A DNA stretch of 64,000 nucleotides from Pseudooceanicola nanhaiensis (GTDB lineage: Bacteria; Pseudomonadota; Alphaproteobacteria; Rhodobacterales; Rhodobacteraceae): contig NZ_JAIUZP010000013.1 in NCBI RefSeq assembly GCF_020171315.1, forward strand, positions 83,981 to 147,980, given 5' to 3'. Within the stretch, counting starts at the first letter, position 1. The number at the start of each line of letters is the position of its first letter. Below the pieces are notes generated by a model. That model had not been told where the DNA came from. It ran no database searches and was given only the letters and a program-made list of their open reading frames with translations. This document shows positions 41,201 to 50,700 of the stretch, one piece after another. The position numbers were made by a program, and so were the translations under genes.

Positions 41201-41971
41201 ATGCTCAAAGGCACCTACACGCAGGCCAGCTACGAGGGCCAGGTGGCCGAACTGGAACTCATCCGCGAGGACAAGCGCAATGCGATGTCCGAGGGGCTGA
41301 TGTCCGAGATCGAGGCCTTCTATCGCAACCTGCCATCCGACATCCGCGTCGTGATTCTGCACGGCCGCGGCGGGCATTACTGCTCGGGGCTGGACCTCGC
41401 GGAGCACGTGGCGCGCACGCCCGAGGCGGGCGTCTACCATTCCCGCGAATGGCACCGGGTGATGGACATGATCCAGTTCGGCGGCCCGGTGACGATCAGC
41501 GCCATGACCGGCGCGGTCATCGGCGGCGGGCTTGAACTGGCCACGGCCACCCACGTCCGCATCGCGGAACCCTCGGTGATCTTCCAGCTGCCGGAAGGGC
41601 GGCGCGGGATCTTCGTGGGCGGTGGCGCGACCGTGCGGGTGGGCCGCATCCTCGGCCCCGACCGGATGGTCGAGATGATGCTGACCGGGCGCAAATACGA
41701 CGCCGAAGAGGGCCTGCGCCTCGGCCTGTGCCACTATTCGGTTGAGGAGGGCGGGGCCCTGCCGCTCGCCCGCAAGCTGGCGCTGAAGATCGCGGCGAAC
41801 GCCCCCATGTCCAACTACTTCATGGTCAATGCGCTGACCCGGATCGGGGACATGTCGCGCAGCGAGGGCCTCTTCACCGAGAGCCTCGCCGCAGCACTGG
41901 TGCAGACCACGCCCGACGCCGAGGAGGGGCTGAAGGCCTTCCTCGAGAAACGCGAACCCAAGTTCCGCTGA
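41201..41971 (+). CDS. Enoyl-CoA hydratase/isomerase (aryl-enoyl-CoA hydratase-like)
   Basis: A 256-residue crotonase-fold enzyme. The first oxyanion-hole segment is HYCSGLDLAEHV and the second is GAVIGGGLELATATHVRIAE (GAVIGGGLEL). The usual acidic residues of standard hydratases are altered: the second-half segment reads QLPEGRRGIFVGGGA, as in members acting on hydroxycinnamoyl-CoA. It likely hydrates a cinnamoyl-CoA double bond. The start has AGGGAG upstream, and a longer open frame overlapping the SDR stop is rejected for that reason. Confidence 0.85.
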   Translation: MLKGTYTQASYEGQVAELELIREDKRNAMSEGLMSEIEAFYRNLPSDIRVVILHGRGGHYCSGLDLAEHVARTPEAGVYHSREWHRVMDMIQFGGPVTISAMTGAVIGGGLELATATHVRIAEPSVIFQLPEGRRGIFVGGGATVRVGRILGPDRMVEMMLTGRKYDAEEGLRLGLCHYSVEEGGALPLARKLALKIAANAPMSNYFMVNALTRIGDMSRSEGLFTESLAAALVQTTPDAEEGLKAFLEKREPKFR

Positions 41972-41995
41972 CCCGCGCCCATGGGAGGAGAGACC

Positions 41996-43876
41996 ATGAC
42001 CATGACGATGGAGAGGACAGCCGCCCCGGCCGATCCGGCGGCCCGCGCCGAATGGGCGCGGCAGAATACCCTCACCCGCTACCTGCCGCACAAGGTCGAA
42101 CGCGAAGACCGCGCCGATGGCACGATCCTGCTGCGCTCGGCCTATGCGCTGCCCGAACCGGTGCGCAACACCGGCGCATGGCTGCATCGCTGGGCCGAGG
42201 AGGCGCCCTACCGGGTGGCCGTGTCCGAACGCCCGGTCGAAGGGCCGGGCTGGCGCAACGTGACCTATGCCGAACTGCTGGAGCAGGTGCGCGCGGTCGG
42301 GGCCGGGCTGCTGGCCCGCGGGCTGGGACAGGACGACACGATCGCGATCCTGTCGGGCAACGGGCTCGACCACCTGATCCTGACGCTTGGCGCGCAATAC
42401 GTCGGGGTCCCGGTCGTGCCGCTGGCCGAACAGTATTCCCTTATCACCGAGGCGCATGGCCGGTTGCTCTACGTGATCGACAAGGTCAAGCCGAAGCTCG
42501 TCTTCGTCGATGACGCCTCGCGCTACGCCGCCGCGTTGACCCTCCCGGAGCTTGGCGGCGTGGAAGCGGTGGCGGTGCGCGGCACCGCCCCGCGGCCCAT
42601 CACCCGCTTCGCCGAACTGCTGGAGACCGAAGTGACCGCGGCGGTGGACGAGGCCCACGCGCAGGTCGGCCCGGAGACGCTGGCCAAGATCCTCTTCACC
42701 TCCGGCTCCAGCTCCGATCCCAAGGGGGTGCTGACCACCCATGGCATGATGTGCGTGAACCAGATGCAGTTCTGCACCGCGCTGCCCTTCGTCGAGGACG
42801 AGCCGCCGCGGGTGACCGACTGGCTGCCCTGGAACCACGTCTTCGGCGGCAGCGCGAACTTCAACCTCGTGCTCTGCCGCGGTGGCACGCTGACCATCGA
42901 CAACGGCAAGCCCACCGCAAAGGGCTTTGCCACAACGCTGAAGAACCGCATCGACCGGCCCGGCACCATGGCGTTCAACGTGCCCGTAGGCTGGGGCATG
43001 ATGGCCGAGGCGCTGAAGAAGGACCCGAAGCTGCAGCATCACCTGCTGAAAGACCTGAAACTGGTCTTCTACGCCGGGGCCTCGCTGCCGCAGGACGTCT
43101 GGGAAGCGATCGAGACCTATTCGATCGCGGCGCGGGGTGGTCTGCCGCTGATGATCTCCAGCTGGGGGCTGACGGAAACCGCGCCCTCCTGCCTCATCGT
43201 GCATGAGCCGATCGGGCGGTCCGGGGTCATCGGCGTGCCGCTGCCGGGCGTGACGGTCAAGCTGATCCCCGACGACGACATGCGCTGCGAGATCCGCGTG
43301 AAGGGCCCGAACGTGATGCCGGGCTACTACAACGATGACGAGCGCACCGCGAAGGCCTTCGACGACGAGGGGTTCTTCATCACCGGCGACGCCGTGCGCT
43401 TTGTCGATCCGGAAGACGCGGCGCGCGGTCTGATCTTCGACGGCCGCGTCTCGGAGGACTTCAAGCTCGAAACCGGGACATGGGTGCAGGCCGGGATGCT
43501 GCGGATGTCCGTGCTGAAGGAACTTGCCGGGCTCGCGCAGGACGTCGTGATCTGCGGCCATGACCGGGGCGAGGTCGGCCTCTTCGTCTTCCCCGCCGCC
43601 GATGCTGTGACCGAACCCGCGGACACCACCGGCGGCGCGATCTCCGATCCGCACCTCATGGCAAGGATCGAGGAGGCCCTGCGCGCCATGAATGCCCATG
43701 TGACCGGGTCCGCCAAGCGGATCACCCGCGCCCTGATCCTGGCCGAGCCGCCCTCGGTCGAGGGGCACGAAGTCACCGACAAGGGCTCGCTCAACGTCAA
43801 CAAGATCCTCACGCGCCGCGCCGACCTGCTGGAGCGGCTCTACGACAACGAAGATCCCGCCCTGATCAGGGTCTGA
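41996..43876 (+). CDS. Feruloyl/hydroxycinnamoyl-CoA synthetase-like acyl-CoA ligase
   Basis: A 626-residue ANL-superfamily ligase of the long FerA/Fcs type. It has the P-loop LFTSGSSSDPKGVLTTH (about residue 236), the A5 motif SSWGLTETAPS, and FDGRVSEDFKLETGTWV, a C-terminal hinge typical of feruloyl-CoA synthetases, which lacks the usual K in the short ANL hinge. It would activate a hydroxycinnamate with ATP and CoA. GGGAGGAG lies before the second ATG of the frame. It is the entry step of the pathway fed by the TRAP importer encoded upstream. Confidence 0.9.
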   Translation: MTMTMERTAAPADPAARAEWARQNTLTRYLPHKVEREDRADGTILLRSAYALPEPVRNTGAWLHRWAEEAPYRVAVSERPVEGPGWRNVTYAELLEQVRAVGAGLLARGLGQDDTIAILSGNGLDHLILTLGAQYVGVPVVPLAEQYSLITEAHGRLLYVIDKVKPKLVFVDDASRYAAALTLPELGGVEAVAVRGTAPRPITRFAELLETEVTAAVDEAHAQVGPETLAKILFTSGSSSDPKGVLTTHGMMCVNQMQFCTALPFVEDEPPRVTDWLPWNHVFGGSANFNLVLCRGGTLTIDNGKPTAKGFATTLKNRIDRPGTMAFNVPVGWGMMAEALKKDPKLQHHLLKDLKLVFYAGASLPQDVWEAIETYSIAARGGLPLMISSWGLTETAPSCLIVHEPIGRSGVIGVPLPGVTVKLIPDDDMRCEIRVKGPNVMPGYYNDDERTAKAFDDEGFFITGDAVRFVDPEDAARGLIFDGRVSEDFKLETGTWVQAGMLRMSVLKELAGLAQDVVICGHDRGEVGLFVFPAADAVTEPADTTGGAISDPHLMARIEEALRAMNAHVTGSAKRITRALILAEPPSVEGHEVTDKGSLNVNKILTRRADLLERLYDNEDPALIRV

Positions 43877-43885
43877 GGAGGCACC

Positions 43886-44758
43886 ATGCTCGACTTTTCC
43901 ACCATCCGCGCCATCGACTTCCACACCCACGCCGAGGAGCCCTGCGGCTGCCACGACGACGATGGCTATGATGATCTGCAGACCACCATGGCGCAGTACT
44001 TCAACGCGCCCTGGACCCACCCGCCGACGATCCCGCAGACGGCCGCGCATTATCGCGCGCAGAACATCGCCGCGGTGATCTTCCCCGTCGATGCAGAGCG
44101 CGAAACCGGCTATCGCCGTTATTCCAACTACGAGGTTGCGGACCTCTGCGCGGAACACAGCGATATCCTGATCCCCTTCGCCTCCATCGACCCTGCAAAA
44201 GGGAAACTGGGCGCCCGCGAGGCCCGCGACCTGGTCGAGAACCACGGCATCCAGGGGTTCAAGTTCCACCCGACGATGCAGGGGTTCTATCCCAACGACC
44301 GCTCTGCCTACACGCTCTACGAGGCGATCGCGGAGAGCGGCAAGCCCGCACTCTTCCACACTGGGCAGACCGGTGTCGGCTCGGGCATGCCTGGCGGGAA
44401 CGGGATGCGGCTGAAGTATTCGAACCCGATGTACATCGACGATGTCGCCGTGGATTTCCCGGACATGCCGATCATCCTCGCCCATCCGTCCTTCCCCTGG
44501 CAGGAAGAGGCGCTTTCGGTCGCGACGCATAAGCCGAACGTCTATATCGACCTCTCCGGCTGGTCGCCGAAGTACTTCCCGCCGATCCTCATCCGCTACG
44601 CCAACACGCTGCTGAAGGACAAGATGCTCTTCGGCTCCGACTGGCCGATGATCGCGCCGGAACGGTGGCTGGGCGCCTTCGAGAAGGCCGATTTCCGCGA
44701 GGAGGTGCGCCCGCTCATCCTCAAGGAAAACGCGATGAAGCTGCTCGGCGCGCTGTGA
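43886..44758 (+). CDS. Amidohydrolase, probable beta-ketoacyl-CoA (retro-Claisen) hydrolase
   Basis: A 290-residue Amidohydro_2-family TIM barrel. The HxH motif is in IDFHTHAEEPCG (residues 11-15), with FKFHPTMQGF, LFHTGQTGVG, ILAHPSFPW and the metal Asp in LFGSDWPMI. In actinobacterial hydroxycinnamate clusters, an amidohydrolase between the ligase and the dehydrogenase genes has been assigned to hydrolytic cleavage of the beta-ketoacyl-CoA (CouO/PhdC type); that assignment here is by context. GGAGG precedes the ATG, 10 bases after the ligase stop. Confidence 0.83.
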   Translation: MLDFSTIRAIDFHTHAEEPCGCHDDDGYDDLQTTMAQYFNAPWTHPPTIPQTAAHYRAQNIAAVIFPVDAERETGYRRYSNYEVADLCAEHSDILIPFASIDPAKGKLGAREARDLVENHGIQGFKFHPTMQGFYPNDRSAYTLYEAIAESGKPALFHTGQTGVGSGMPGGNGMRLKYSNPMYIDDVAVDFPDMPIILAHPSFPWQEEALSVATHKPNVYIDLSGWSPKYFPPILIRYANTLLKDKMLFGSDWPMIAPERWLGAFEKADFREEVRPLILKENAMKLLGAL

Positions 44759-44828
44759 TCTGCCGTTCCTGACCAACGGACCGCCGGGGCCCCGCTCCGG
44801 CGTCCCACTGCTGACCCCGGAGGCTCTC

Positions 44829-46334
44829 ATGTCCACCTTTCACGCCCCCCTCGACGATATCCTCTTCTCGCTGCGCCATGTGGCCGGTGCGGAGCGCCTC
44901 CCGGACTGGGATGACGAGCTTGCCGCCGAGGTGATCGGCCATTTCGCCAGCTTCGCCGAGGGCCGCATTGCGCCGCTCGACGCGGTTGGCGATGCGCAGG
45001 GCTGCCGCCTTGAGGGCGGGCGCGTGCGGATGCCCGACGGCTTTGCCGAGGTCTATGGCGAACTGGCCGAACAGGGCTGGCAGGGCCTGACCGTGCCGGA
45101 GGACTTCGGCGGCATGGGGCTGAGCCCGGTGATGCAGGCCGGGGTGAGCGAGATTTTCTCGGGGGCGAACCATTCGCTCCAGATGGTCGCCTCTCTGGTG
45201 CCGGGCTGCGTGGGCGTGCTGCGCCGCTTCGGGTCAGAGGCACAGCAGGCCGCCTACTTGCCCGCCCTCGCGGAAGGCAAATACCTCTCCACCATGGCGC
45301 TGACGGAGCCAGGCGCCGGGTCCGACCTGTCGGCGATCCGCACCCGCGCGGTGCAGGAAGACGGCATCTGGCGGCTGACGGGCGAGAAGATCTTCATCTC
45401 CGGCGGCGATCAGGACATCAGCAAGGGCATCCTGCACCTCGTCCTGGCGCGGTCCGGCGGCGAGGGGGTGCGGGGGCTGTCGTTGTTCCTCTGCCTGTCC
45501 GAGAGGGCCGACGGATCGCGCAACGCGGTCTCCGTCACCCGGATCGAGGAGAAGATGGGCTTGCATGCCTCGCCGACCTGCCAACTGGCCTTCGACGGGG
45601 CAGAGGCTGAGCTGATTGGCGAGGAGGGCGGCGGCCTGAAGGCCATGTTCACCATGATGAACCACGCCCGCATCGACGTCGCCCTTCAGGGCGTGGCCCA
45701 TGCGGCGCGCGGCGCCGATCTGGCCCGCCGCTACGCCGCAGAGCGCAAGCAGGGCCGCGATGCCACGGGCCAGCCGGTGACCATCGACGCCCATGCGGAT
45801 GTCGCACGCATGATCGCCACCTGTGACGATCTCGCCCGCTCAGGCCGTGTCCTGTGCCACCTCGCCCTCGTCGAAGAGGCGCTCGGCACCGCGCCGGATC
45901 TGGTCGAGTTCCTGACGCCCGTGTGCAAATACGCCTGCACCGAGGCCGGGATGAAGGCCGCCGATCTGGCGATACAAGTGATGGGCGGCTACGGCTACCT
46001 ACGCGAGTACGGGGCCGAGCAGAACTGGCGCGACGCCCGGATCTGCGCGATCTACGAGGGCACGAACGGCATTCATGCCCGCACCATCGCGACCCGTGGC
46101 CTTCAGCTGAATGGCGGCGCAGGTGCACGGGCCTTCGCGGCCTTCCTGCGCGACAGCACGCCCGATCTGGCTGCTGACGTGGCGGGCTGGGAAGCCGAGG
46201 CCGCGCGTCTTGCGACGGTCCAAGACCCGGCAGCAGAGGCGCATGCCTTCATGGAACGGACCTGTGACCTTGCCATGCGGGCGGCCCGGGCGCGGCTGGT
46301 CGCAGCGGAGAAGCGCGTGGCGGCGGCAGCCTGA
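44829..46334 (+). CDS. Acyl-CoA dehydrogenase
   Basis: A 501-residue FAD-dependent acyl-CoA dehydrogenase. Key segments are MALTEPGAGSDLSAIRTRA (TEPGAGSD), LTGEKIFISGGDQDI, MGLHASPTCQLAF, and CIAYEGTNGIHARTI-like IYEGTNGIH holding the catalytic base region, preceded by QVMGGYGYLREYGAEQ (GGYGY). The protein is longer than short-chain enzymes and has a C-terminal helical extension, as in the DmdC-like group. In this operon it would desaturate a 3-arylpropanoyl-CoA so that saturated phenylpropanoids can enter. Last gene of the operon. Confidence 0.88.
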   Translation: MSTFHAPLDDILFSLRHVAGAERLPDWDDELAAEVIGHFASFAEGRIAPLDAVGDAQGCRLEGGRVRMPDGFAEVYGELAEQGWQGLTVPEDFGGMGLSPVMQAGVSEIFSGANHSLQMVASLVPGCVGVLRRFGSEAQQAAYLPALAEGKYLSTMALTEPGAGSDLSAIRTRAVQEDGIWRLTGEKIFISGGDQDISKGILHLVLARSGGEGVRGLSLFLCLSERADGSRNAVSVTRIEEKMGLHASPTCQLAFDGAEAELIGEEGGGLKAMFTMMNHARIDVALQGVAHAARGADLARRYAAERKQGRDATGQPVTIDAHADVARMIATCDDLARSGRVLCHLALVEEALGTAPDLVEFLTPVCKYACTEAGMKAADLAIQVMGGYGYLREYGAEQNWRDARICAIYEGTNGIHARTIATRGLQLNGGAGARAFAAFLRDSTPDLAADVAGWEAEAARLATVQDPAAEAHAFMERTCDLAMRAARARLVAAEKRVAAAA

Positions 46335-46640
46335 CAGCATCGCCACCACCTCAAAAATTCACATAATCTGACTTATGGGGAAATCCCCGATGGCCCGGCA
46401 GCATGACGCTGTCCGGGCCCATCCCCGTCACCTGACCTGTTTTCCCGCCGCACCGGAGCGCTGAATTCAGGAGGCCCCCGGCGTTTCAACAATAGACGTG
46501 CCCGTATTGAACCGTGTTATCCTTTTCCACAGCCGCGCGACCCATTTCTGAGAATCACTCGGGTTTTCGGGGCCTTGTTCGATGCATTTGATGACGTCAC
46601 TGCGCTGCCTTCGGGCGGCCCGATACGAGTACCTGCGCCG
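46335..46640. other. Intergenic region with two hairpins
   Basis: About 305 bases. A short GGGGA/TCCCC repeat lies at 46377-46388. A larger imperfect hairpin, GGCCCGG-CAGC/GCTG-TCCGGGCC, lies at 46392-46419 and probably ends the phenylpropanoid operon. Further right, CAATA-N10-TATTG at 46490-46509 may be a weak operator for the DUF389 gene. No gene is supported. Confidence 0.45.
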
Positions 46641-47714
46641 ATGACAGTACGCAATTTCGCCACCGCCAAGGATATCATTCGCTTCGAGGGCACCGACCGG
46701 GTCGGCTATTGGCGCCGGTTCTCCATGTTGTTGGGGCTGGCGGTCACGATCGCGACCATGGGCCTCGTGCGGGACTCCGGCGCGGTCATCATCGCCGCGA
46801 TGCTTGTTGCCCCGCTGATGACACCGATCCTCGGGATCGCGGCGGCCATCGTGACGGGCTGGATCGGGCGGGCCTTCCGGCTGATCTTCATCGTCTGGCT
46901 CGCGGCCTTGGCCAGCGTGCTGATCGCCTGGCTGATCGTCTGGCTCTCGGACTTCCCGCGGGGCGTCATCCTGCCCCACGAGGTGCTCAGCCGGACCGAC
47001 CCGGGGGCCGAAGACCTCGTCATCGCGCTCGCCGCCGGGATTGCAGGCGCCTACGTGCAGATCCAGCGCTCGGAACTCAGCCTGCTTCCGGGGGCGGCCA
47101 TCGGCGTTTCGCTGGTGCCGCCGCTCGCAACGGCCGGGATCCTGCTCTATTTCAGCGAATACCAGCAGGCCTACGAGGCGGTGCTGCTCTTTGCCACCAA
47201 CTTCGGTGCGATCATCCTGTCTGCCTGCGGCGTCTACCTTGCCACCGGCGGGGCCCGCGTCCTGATGTCCTCCAGCAAGCGGCGGCTGCGTTTCTCTGTG
47301 GGCCTGTCGCTGGCGGTGATCTTCCTCTTCGGGATCATGGCGCAGCTCTTTTCGACGACCTACCTGCGCTACACCGAAACCCGCGCCGAATCTGCCCTTG
47401 CGGCTGGGATCGCGGAATGGGCGGGCGACGTGTCGGTCGAGATCATTCGCGTCGACGTGGATGCCGCCGCCAAACATGCGGAGATCTGGGGGATCGTCGA
47501 TCTGAAATCCGACGCCCAGTATCAGGTGGCCGCCGCGGCAGACCTGCTGCCGGAGCAGCTGACCCGGACGCGCTTCCGCGACGTGGCGCGGGAAATCCTC
47601 GGCCCGGAGTACAGCATGACGATCCGCTACCAGCTGCGCTATGGCTGGGAAGTCCAGCTCTCGACCTTTGAGATCGGGCCTGCGGACAGGATCGGCCCGT
47701 TCAACGGCAACTGA
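46641..47714 (+). CDS. DUF389 (TIGR00341-type) membrane protein
   Basis: A 357-residue polytopic protein of the DUF389 family, whose function is not established. Six or seven helices are seen, with MLLGLAVTIATMGLVRDS, AAMLVAPLMTPILGIA (the conserved PLMTPILG), LPGAAIGVSLVPPLATAG and FATNFGAIILSACGVYL. A soluble C-terminal domain of about 110 residues follows. The ATG was chosen for lack of better evidence; a TTG at 46575 would add 22 residues and no Shine-Dalgarno decides. It is an isolated gene with its own terminator. Confidence 0.82.
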   Translation: MTVRNFATAKDIIRFEGTDRVGYWRRFSMLLGLAVTIATMGLVRDSGAVIIAAMLVAPLMTPILGIAAAIVTGWIGRAFRLIFIVWLAALASVLIAWLIVWLSDFPRGVILPHEVLSRTDPGAEDLVIALAAGIAGAYVQIQRSELSLLPGAAIGVSLVPPLATAGILLYFSEYQQAYEAVLLFATNFGAIILSACGVYLATGGARVLMSSSKRRLRFSVGLSLAVIFLFGIMAQLFSTTYLRYTETRAESALAAGIAEWAGDVSVEIIRVDVDAAAKHAEIWGIVDLKSDAQYQVAAAADLLPEQLTRTRFRDVAREILGPEYSMTIRYQLRYGWEVQLSTFEIGPADRIGPFNGN

Positions 47715-47722
47715 CACGACGA

Positions 47723-47749
47723 CGCCCTCCCCGTCACGGGGAGGGCGTG
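47723..47749. terminator. Bidirectional terminator between the DUF389 and RTX genes
   Basis: A perfect 12-base stem, ACGCCCTCCCCG/CGGGGAGGGCGT, with a TCA loop. It lies between convergent stops. Confidence 0.75.
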
Positions 47750-47763
47750 TCTGACAGGGTCTG

Positions 47764-50700
47764 TCAGACGAAGTCGAAGTTCTTGGATTGCGCCAGCGAG
47801 TCCACGGTCAGCCCGCCTTGCAGGATAATCGACCCGTGGCTGCCGAACCGGACGATCACCGTATCGCCGGAGAGCTGGAAGGTGACGTCGTCGAGGCTGT
47901 CGATGCCCGGCAGGTCGATTTCCAGCACGTCCTTCCCGGGGGTGAAATCGGTGATCACATCCCCGTCCGCAAGATCGCCCTCGGACAGGACGAAGGTGTC
48001 CTTGCCCGACCAGCCGGTCAGCGTGTCAGCCCCGGCCCCGCCGGTGAGGGTATCGTCGCCGGTCTGGCCGTTCATCTCGTCGTTGCCATCGCCGCCGCGC
48101 AGTTCATCCTCGCCCTCGGAGCCGACCAGCGTGTCGTCGCCCTCGTTCCCGGACAGCAGGTCATCGCCGTCGCCGCCCTTGAGGTAATCGTCGCCGCCCC
48201 AGCCATAGAGGCTGTCATCGCCCTCGTCGCCAAGGACACGGTCGTCGCCCTTGCCGCCGGTGATGTGATCGTCGCCCGCCAGACCAGACAGCGTATCGTC
48301 GCCCGTCCCGCCCTCGAGGTCATCCGCACCGGCCGTGCCGGTGATCTCGTCCCCGGTCGGCGTGGTGTCGCCGCCATCGGTGCCATCGCCACCGTCAGTG
48401 CCATCGCCGCCATCGGTGCCATCGCCACCGTCAGTGCCATCGCCGCCATCGGTGCCGTCGCCACCGTCAGTGCCATCGCCACCGTCAGTGCCATCGCCAC
48501 CACTGCCCGTATCGGTCCCGCCGTCGGTCAGCCCGGTGGTGTCGAAGGTGATCTCGATCACTTCGAAGGGCTTCAGCGTGACGGTCACGGAGGTGTCGTC
48601 CAGATCGTAATCCGTCAGGCTCGCACGGATGTCGTTCTCGTTGATGTAGTAGCGTTCGCCGTTGACCAGAACGTATTCCGCTTCCTGGAACCCTTCGCCG
48701 GGCACGTAATGCGCCCCGTCGCTGGAGCTGGAAGAGAAGTCCGCGCTGATCTTCACCGCCGAGGCCGTGTTGAAATCGGACACCAGTTCCGACAGGTCAA
48801 GGTCAAGCGTCTGGGTCTCGAGGCTGCGCGAAGAAACGTAGATCACCGTCTTGTCGTCGGATTGATAGGCGTCCAGCTCGAAGCTGCCGTCCTCGACGGA
48901 GAGCGAGGTTTCCATCAGTTCCAGCCCGATGAGGCTCGACGACATGAGGTCGAAGGTCGCGCCGTTGATCGAGCTGATCACTCGGCCCTGGTCGTCGGTG
49001 ACGACGTCCTCGACCTGGCTGCCGGCAAGATCGGTGGGCGTGTTGTGCTGCACCGGCCAGACATGGGCGCTGTCAGCCCCAAGTTCGGTCAGGTTCTGGA
49101 CCTGCTCCACCATGACAGAGGCAGAGCGCAGGCCGGTTTCCGTCTCATCCGTGGTCTTCACGTTCCACTCGGTCACGTGGAACTCGAGCTCCTTGTCGAA
49201 GGCCTCCTCCCAGATCTCGAGGTCGTGGTCGATGAAGCTCACTTCGCTCGACTTGCCGGTGAATTCGAGGTCGCGGTCCTTGTAGTAGTAATGCTCCACC
49301 ACGCCGTCGATCGCGTCCATCGCCTCGTCGCTGAGTTGCGCAAGGATCGCCTCGTTGGCGAGGTGCACCCGATCCGTGTAGGAGCGGTCATCGACCGAGA
49401 CGTGGTAATCGGAACCGGCGTTCGGCGTGGCCATCTGCACGATGATCGAGGGCTGATCGTCCACGTCGACGCCCGCGGCCTCCATGCCGTCCTCCAGCGC
49501 GATGGCCGCAACGTTGGCCTTGGCGCCATATTCCGTCTCGCCGGTGGAGCTCCAGTATTCGTTGCCGATCTCGAAGGCTTCGACCACATCGCCGTAGTCT
49601 TCCATCACCGCCTGGGCAAAGCGCTCGATGTCGCCGTCGAGGGCTTCGTATTCCTCGATGGTGTAATTCTTCGTGGGCAGGACAAGCGTGACCTGCACGT
49701 CATTCTCCCGCGCCCAGTCGAGCATGTCGGTGACCTCGGTGCGCAGCTCCCACTCGCCGGCGTCGTTCTGGTTCATCTCCAGCACGTTGAGGAACTTGTC
49801 GCCGTCCTCGTATTCGTCGCCACTGTCGCCCTGCCCGGCCGGATAGCGCAGGTGTGTGATGTCCAGCTCTTCGAGCGCCTCGACGAAATTCTCCAGCGGC
49901 ACGCCATCGTCAGTGTTGATGCTGTAGACGAGGTTCCCGCCGAAGAAGGCCTCGGAGATCGAGTAGCCGCTACCGCTCGCCGCCGTCACCTCGACCTCGG
50001 TCGCGGTCTGGCTCGTCGCCTGTGTCACCACCGGCGTCACGTCGCCGAGGTTGCCAAGCCACCCGGAGGGCGAGCCGAGCGCCTCGGCGTCCACGCCCTC
50101 GACGATCGCGATCACCTTGCCGCCATAGACGAGCGCGGCGCCGCTGCCGTCCTCGGCGTCGGTGATCGTGAGGTTCGTTGCGGCCTCTGCGATCGAAATC
50201 GCGGTCCCGTCGGCTTCGATCAGCGTAATCAGTTCGTGCGCCCCGTCGTTTCCATCCACCTCGTAGCTGTGGATCCGCATCGGCGTGAAGTCCACGGCGT
50301 CGTCGGCTGGCACCACCAGCTCGAAGCTGTCGTTGCCCTCGCCGCCGGCCAGCTGGTCGCCCTCGTCGCCGCGCAGGGTGTCGTCGCCCGCGTTGCCCAC
50401 GACGGTGTCGCCCACCGCCTCGGTCCCCTCGGCATCCACACCGCTGACGAAATCGTCGCCCTGCTGACCCGCAAGGTAATCGCCGCCGCCAAGGCCGAGG
50501 ATCGTATCCATGCCGTCGCCGCCGAAGATCTCGTCCGAGTCTTCGCTGCCGGTCAGCTCGTCATCGCCATCGTAGAACCCGGTCAGCGCGGGCGAGAAGT
50601 TCCCGACCCAGACGGTTTCGTAGTAGAGTTCCTCGGCCGTGTAGCCCTCGATGATCGCCACCACCTGATCGTTGATGATGACCTCCGCCCCGCTGCCGTC

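Noticed and set aside
40886..44836. Open frame of 1316 codons antisense to the phenylpropanoid operon
   Set aside because: It lies opposite five well-supported enzymes, has His/Gly/Arg-rich composition and no domain; such frames arise from GC-rich third positions.
48376..48501. Regular 18-base repeats considered as a CRISPR array
   Set aside because: There are no unique spacers; the units are contiguous, in frame and encode GGDGTD.
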